64,000 nt of DNA from Jeongeupia naejangsanensis (GTDB lineage: Bacteria > Pseudomonadota > Gammaproteobacteria > Burkholderiales > Chitinibacteraceae), in assembly GCF_016865585.1 (NCBI RefSeq), contig NZ_JAESND010000002.1:434001-498000 (forward strand). The letters are read 5' to 3'. The translations under genes and the position numbers were made by a program. Of the stretch, positions 57,987 to 64,000 are shown in pieces. Every line of letters starts with the position of its first letter. Position 1 is the stretch's first letter. The notes below the pieces were generated by a model, which worked only from the letters and a program-made list of their open reading frames with translations, was not told where the DNA came from and made no database searches.

Positions 57987-58069
57987 GGTCTTGATTTATC
58001 TTGGATTTGCGGCAGGAAAGCGCGGCATTGTACGCCAATCGCACCGCAATCAAAACCGCCCGGCTGCGT

Positions 58070-60958
58070 TCAGTTTGCGCCGCGATCGGCGGGGAGCAGC
58101 AGCGTGAATACGGCGCCGCCATCGGCGTGATTGGCTGCGAAGACCTTGCCGCCATGGTCTTCCATGATCTGCCGGCTGATGGCCAGTCCGAGGCCGGTGC
58201 CGCCGGTCGTCCGCATCCGGCTGCTCTGGATGAATTTGTCGAAGATCAGCTCCAGCTCGTCGGGCGGAATGCCGGGGCCGTGATCGCGGACCGAAATGCC
58301 GATGGCCGGCTGGCCATCCCCGATTCTGGCGTCGGCCAGATAGTCGACGCTGATGCTGCTGCCGACCGGGCTGAACTTGATGGCGTTCGACAGCAGATTG
58401 ACGATGACCTGCATCACCCGCGTCTTGTCATAGACGGCGAACAGGGCCGGGGTCTGCTCGTCGGCTTCGAGGTCGAGTCGCTTGCCGCTCAGGAGCGGAT
58501 TGATCTCGTTGATCGCAACCTGCATGGTCTGCTGGATGCAATAACGTGACTTGTCGTACTGCATCCGGTTGGCCTCGAGCCGGGACATGTCGAGCAGGTC
58601 ATTCAGCAGCACCAGCAGGCGGTTGCCACTCGAATTGATTCGCTCGAAGTAGCGCGCCAGATTGACCGGTTCGGTGCGGCCGACCTTGGAGAGGCCCATT
58701 TCCGAGAACGACAGGATGGCGTGCATCGGTGTGCGCAATTCGTGCGACATGTTCGCAAGGAAGGCGGATTTGGCCACGTTGGCACTTTCTGCAGCATCCT
58801 TCGCTTCGACCAGATTGCGCTCGAATTCCTTCAGTCGGCCGATGTTGGTCAGGAAGGCGAATGCGTATTCGAGTTGCTGGTGCTCGTCGTTGATCGCGGC
58901 CGAATTGACAAGGAAGGGCAGCAGTTCGCCGGTCGATGCGCGCAGGATGACTTCCTCGATGTGGTTGCCGGCACCGATCCGGCTGGCCAGATCGGGCGGG
59001 AAAACGCGCGCCGCCTGATCGCCCCACAGCACCTCGGGCGAGTGGCCGAGCGCATCCTCGCGGCGGTAGCCGAGCAGTCGCGAAAACGACTGGTTGATTT
59101 CGACGATGCGTCCGGAAGCATCGAGCAGGATGAAACCGTCGGCGGTGGTGTCGATAATCGTCCGCTTGAGGCGTTCGGACTGGCGCAGCGCCTGCGCGGC
59201 GATCCGCTGTGCGGTGACGTCCTCGATGACGCAGATCACACCCTTGTCGGCGTCGTCCGGATCGAGCGCCTTGGCGTACAGCATGGCCCAGAACTCGGAC
59301 AGGTCCCGACGGAACAGCGCCATTTCGCCGCGGAATACCTCGCCCTGCTGGACTTTCTGCAGCATCTGCTGGCCGGCTTCCTGGTAGTCGGCCTGATCGG
59401 CGTGGATCAGGCTCATCGGCTGGCCGATGATGGCGCCGGAAGTGAAGCCGAAGAGCTTTTCGAACGCCGGATTGACGAGGCGGATCGTCCCCTTGACCGA
59501 GAGCATGATCGCCAGCGGGCTGGCATCGAGCACGGTACGGATTTCGGCCGTTCGTTCAAGCACCAGATCCTGCAGGTGGTCCCGGTGGCGCCGCAGTTCG
59601 CGCTCGGTGTTCTGCCGCTCGGTGATGTCGCGCACCGTTGCGCAGGTGTACGCCTCGTTGTTGAACTCGATGTGGGCGAGCGTGATTTCGACCGGCAGCA
59701 ACTGGCCGTAACGATCGCGCTGGTGCGTCATCTGCACCAGCTGCCGTTCCTGCTTCAACCGCCCCCACAGCTCGTGCCACTGGGCTTCGCCGATATTTGG
59801 GAACAGGTCCGCGAAGCGCAGGCCGAGCATGTCGTCCGGCGTGTAGTGCGTGATCCGCGACGCCGAGCGGTTGGCGTAGCGGATGTTGCCGAAACGGTCG
59901 CTCCACAGGACCGCGTCGGGCGATTCGTCGACGGTGAACTGGGTCAGGTGCAGCCGGCCCTCGATCTGTTCGATCCGGCGCAACTGGCGCAGCAGCAGAT
60001 AGAACAGCACCGTGACGACCAGCATCAGCGCGATGGTGATGACGGCGCGGGTGAACAGGTTTTCGCGGAATTTGCCGAGTACGGTGTCTTCGTCGATCGA
60101 TACGGTGACGATCAGCGGCAACTCGCCCTGGCTGGCGTGGAAGGCGACGAGTTCGTCGCGGTTGCTGGCCGGGTCGTTCTGGCGGAAGACGGTAGTGCGC
60201 TTGAGCCGGTGCCGTTCGAACAGGGTGGGGTCGGCGTTGCGCACGTTCTGGCCGATGTGCACCTCGTCGAACGGATAGTTGAGAATGATCACGCCGTCCG
60301 ATCGCAGCAGCTGGATGCGCATGCTCGGCGCCAGCTTGAGTGACTGGTAGAAATCGAGAAAGTAGTTGGGTTCGACGCCGGCCAGCAGGATGCCGCCGAA
60401 GCTGCCGTCCGGCCGGTTGATGCGGCGCGTGACCGGGATCAGCCATTTGCCGTCGGTGCGGCTGACCACTGGTAGCTGGATCTGCGGTCGCAGGTCGGGA
60501 AACTGCTGGTGATAGCGGTAGTAGGAGCGATCGGAAAGATCGACGCGCCGCGTCGGGTATTCGAGCCCGTGACTCTGGATGCGGCCGTGCGAATCGATGG
60601 CGATGATGCCGCGAACCTGTGGCGCGAGTTTGACCTTGTCACGCAGCAGCAGATAGGTGAGGTATTCGTCGGCCTTGTCGACGCCACCGAGTCCTTCAAG
60701 GTTCTCGATGATGTTCTGCATGGCCTGCTCGACCGAGACGAACGTCCGCGTTGCGTGCTCGTCGAGGGAGCGTGCGAGCGACAGGTTTTGCCTCTCGGCC
60801 TCGTCCAGTGCCTGCTGGTAGTCGCGTGACGTCACCCAGAGCAGCATGGCGACGCCGGCCGCCATGAGCGTGATGTAAAACAGGATCAGCCCGCGACGCA
60901 GCGGTCGCAGCGAATGGTGCGTGGAGTCGGGGTTGCGGCGCGGCCAGGGCCAGTTCAT
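58070..60958 (-). CDS. PDC/PAS-domain sensor histidine kinase
   Basis: 962-residue membrane sensor kinase, start at MNWPWPRRNPDS (60958). In order: TM1 about 23-43, extracytoplasmic PDC/dCache-type sensor about 50-290, TM2 about 303-323, three PAS domains (about 340-455, 470-590, 600-715; for example ESPDAVLWSDRFGNIRYANR and DTTADGFILLDASGRIVEIN), HisKA with phosphorylated His739 in NMSHELRTPMHAI, and HATPase with N box NLLSNAIKFS, G1 HGPGIPPDE and G2 GGTGLGLAIS. No receiver domain and no response regulator gene are adjacent. It begins 2 bp after the Uup stop. The ligand is unknown. Confidence 0.92.
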   Translation of the reverse strand: MNWPWPRRNPDSTHHSLRPLRRGLILFYITLMAAGVAMLLWVTSRDYQQALDEAERQNLSLARSLDEHATRTFVSVEQAMQNIIENLEGLGGVDKADEYLTYLLLRDKVKLAPQVRGIIAIDSHGRIQSHGLEYPTRRVDLSDRSYYRYHQQFPDLRPQIQLPVVSRTDGKWLIPVTRRINRPDGSFGGILLAGVEPNYFLDFYQSLKLAPSMRIQLLRSDGVIILNYPFDEVHIGQNVRNADPTLFERHRLKRTTVFRQNDPASNRDELVAFHASQGELPLIVTVSIDEDTVLGKFRENLFTRAVITIALMLVVTVLFYLLLRQLRRIEQIEGRLHLTQFTVDESPDAVLWSDRFGNIRYANRSASRITHYTPDDMLGLRFADLFPNIGEAQWHELWGRLKQERQLVQMTHQRDRYGQLLPVEITLAHIEFNNEAYTCATVRDITERQNTERELRRHRDHLQDLVLERTAEIRTVLDASPLAIMLSVKGTIRLVNPAFEKLFGFTSGAIIGQPMSLIHADQADYQEAGQQMLQKVQQGEVFRGEMALFRRDLSEFWAMLYAKALDPDDADKGVICVIEDVTAQRIAAQALRQSERLKRTIIDTTADGFILLDASGRIVEINQSFSRLLGYRREDALGHSPEVLWGDQAARVFPPDLASRIGAGNHIEEVILRASTGELLPFLVNSAAINDEHQQLEYAFAFLTNIGRLKEFERNLVEAKDAAESANVAKSAFLANMSHELRTPMHAILSFSEMGLSKVGRTEPVNLARYFERINSSGNRLLVLLNDLLDMSRLEANRMQYDKSRYCIQQTMQVAINEINPLLSGKRLDLEADEQTPALFAVYDKTRVMQVIVNLLSNAIKFSPVGSSISVDYLADARIGDGQPAIGISVRDHGPGIPPDELELIFDKFIQSSRMRTTGGTGLGLAISRQIMEDHGGKVFAANHADGGAVFTLLLPADRGAN

Positions 60959-60960
60959 GT

Positions 60961-62868
<1,908 letters not shown>

Positions 62869-62994
62869 GACGGTCTTCCATTCAACAAGGCGGCCATTAT
62901 AAGCGCGGCTTGTGCGGCGTTAGCGGATTCGCTGTCATGACTCAAGTGGGCTTGGTGACATGCCGAATTGACCGAATCCCGCTAGAATCAAAAA

Positions 62995-64000
62995 ATGCGC
63001 TCAACCCAATTGCATAAAACGTTTGCTTTCAGTCACTTGTTGCTGGCGGCGGTGCTCGCGTGCGCCGCAACGACGACGGTGGCCGCCAAGCAGACCAAAA
63101 AGAAGATCGTTGCGGCCCCGGCCAGCGTACACCCGGCATTGACGCAACCGACCGAACTGGCTGGCGAGGATTACGATCCGGCCAACCCGCCGGACCGGTT
63201 GCGCGTGCTGGTTGCACTGGGGTCGTCGACGTTTTTCTTCGTCAATGGCCGGCCGCACGGCGTCGAGTACGCCATGCTTTCCGAACTGGAAAAATACCTG
63301 AACCGTGGTCGCCCTAAAGGCAGGGCGCCGCTGCTGCTCCAGTACGTGCCGGTCGACGCCGGTGCGCTGTTGCCGAAGCTGCGTGCGGGCGAAGGCGATA
63401 TTGCCGCCGGTCTGATTCCGGTGATCTCCGGGGTGGGGCATCTGGCGGAGTTCACCACGCCCTATCTCAACGATCGCTGGTGTCTGGTGCAAAACCGGAG
63501 TCTTCCGGCGGTCGAGAAACTCGACGAGCTTGGCAAGCGTCCGGTGACCGTACCGTCTGCCAACTTCGGTCGCCGCGTCATGGCGTCCGAGCTGGCCGGG
63601 GCCGAGCTGGCCGAGCCGGCTGTCGGCGTGTCGACCGAGCAGTTGTTTGCCGACATCCAGCAGGGCGGCGATCTGGCGACCGTCGCCAGCGAGTATCAGG
63701 TTCGGTTGTGGAGCAAGCGCTATCCGGCGCTGAAGACGCAGGCGTGCGCCGAGGCGACCGTGCCGGTGGCGTGGGCGGTTGCGCCCGAGCATCCGCAGCT
63801 GCTGTCGCTGCTGAACCGTTTCATTGCCTCGACCGGTGGCAAGCTGGCCAGCAAGGCGGCGGTCGATACGCAGCGTTTTCTGCCCAAGGATGGTCGCGCC
63901 GATGCGCCCGATGAAATGAGCGCAACCGACAAGCTCGGCTTTTTCGCGCCGATGCTGCAGCTGGTGGCATCGGCCAACAACCTCGACTGGCTCTTGCTGG
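62995..64000 (+). CDS. MltF-like periplasmic protein (5' part; 3' end outside window)
   Basis: Open reading frame from ATG 62995 to the right edge, more than 335 codons. A signal peptide (HLLLAAVLACAATTTVAA-like region, codons about 12-33) leads into a solute-binding domain (about 65-290), with FFVNGRPHGVEYAMLSELEK and LQYVPVDAGALLPKLRAGEG resembling MltF N-domains. The end at FFAPMLQLVASANNLDWLLL is where the SLT transglycosylase domain should begin, so the catalytic part is outside the window. It is a paralogue of the 14135-15613 protein by architecture. A TAGAAT sequence lies only 6 bp before the start codon. Confidence 0.8.
   Translation, partial: MRSTQLHKTFAFSHLLLAAVLACAATTTVAAKQTKKKIVAAPASVHPALTQPTELAGEDYDPANPPDRLRVLVALGSSTFFFVNGRPHGVEYAMLSELEKYLNRGRPKGRAPLLLQYVPVDAGALLPKLRAGEGDIAAGLIPVISGVGHLAEFTTPYLNDRWCLVQNRSLPAVEKLDELGKRPVTVPSANFGRRVMASELAGAELAEPAVGVSTEQLFADIQQGGDLATVASEYQVRLWSKRYPALKTQACAEATVPVAWAVAPEHPQLLSLLNRFIASTGGKLASKAAVDTQRFLPKDGRADAPDEMSATDKLGFFAPMLQLVASANNLDWLLL

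Overview
The window is about 64 kb of GC-rich (roughly 60-63 % by eye) chromosomal DNA from a Gram-negative bacterium. Gene content and order point to a betaproteobacterium, probably of the order Neisseriales (Chromobacteriaceae/Chitinibacteraceae-like); this is inferred from protein similarity. Supporting signs are the rpsF-priB-rpsR-rplI cluster, the truA-trpF-trpBA-accD-folC-SPOR-cvpA-purF-metZ chain, a DUF2863 gene, and an M23 peptidase next to anmK. I found no tRNA, rRNA, CRISPR array, insertion sequence or prophage. The region reads as core chromosome with a few accessory genes.

Layout. 1-1.6 kb: 3' part of hemN and a TauE/DsbD-like membrane protein. 1.8-6.7 kb: the stress operon prkA-yeaH-spoVR, with a strongly foldable prkA-yeaH spacer. 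6.9-10.8 kb: an orphan secreted protein, a tiny lipoprotein, DUF2863, GNAT, YkgJ-like and YhcC-like radical SAM proteins. 11-17.8 kb: RhlE-type helicase with a repeat tail, MscS channel, MltF-like transglycosylase, and a MarR-MFS efflux operon. 17.9-21.5 kb: lysP, the S6/PriB/S18/L9 operon, ferredoxin. 21.6-36.3 kb: gluQ, fimV with a structured leader, an ECF-T-like protein, then the long biosynthetic chain truA to metZ, ending with sugE/gdx under a guanidine-II (mini-ykkC) riboswitch.

36.5-42.3 kb: cstA with a duplicated-motif YbdD partner, then nirB-nirD and an unknown small gene behind a perfect FNR box. 42.5-48 kb: an AT-richer pentapeptide-repeat gene, an MFS-PlsC fusion, anmK, an M23 endopeptidase and an orphan ORF. 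48-53 kb: a tight operon lolC-lolD-K+ channel-histone deacetylase-like protein, then cfa. 52.8-56 kb: pflB and pflA, again with a perfect FNR box. 56.4-64 kb: prfC, a PDC/PAS sensor kinase, the ABC-F protein Uup and the start of a second MltF-like protein.

How it fits together. Perfect FNR dyads in front of both nirB and pflB indicate a facultative anaerobe that switches on nitrite reduction and mixed-acid (formate) metabolism when oxygen is low; oxygen-independent HemN fits this. prkA-yeaH-spoVR and cstA suggest a starvation response. The envelope is well served (LolCD, two MltF-like enzymes, an M23 peptidase, AnmK recycling, LplT/PlsC-type lipid repair, Cfa). The least explained signals are RNA or DNA secondary structures in leaders and spacers (prkA-yeaH, fimV, metZ, the 47.4-47.7 kb divergent region) and several small orphan proteins.
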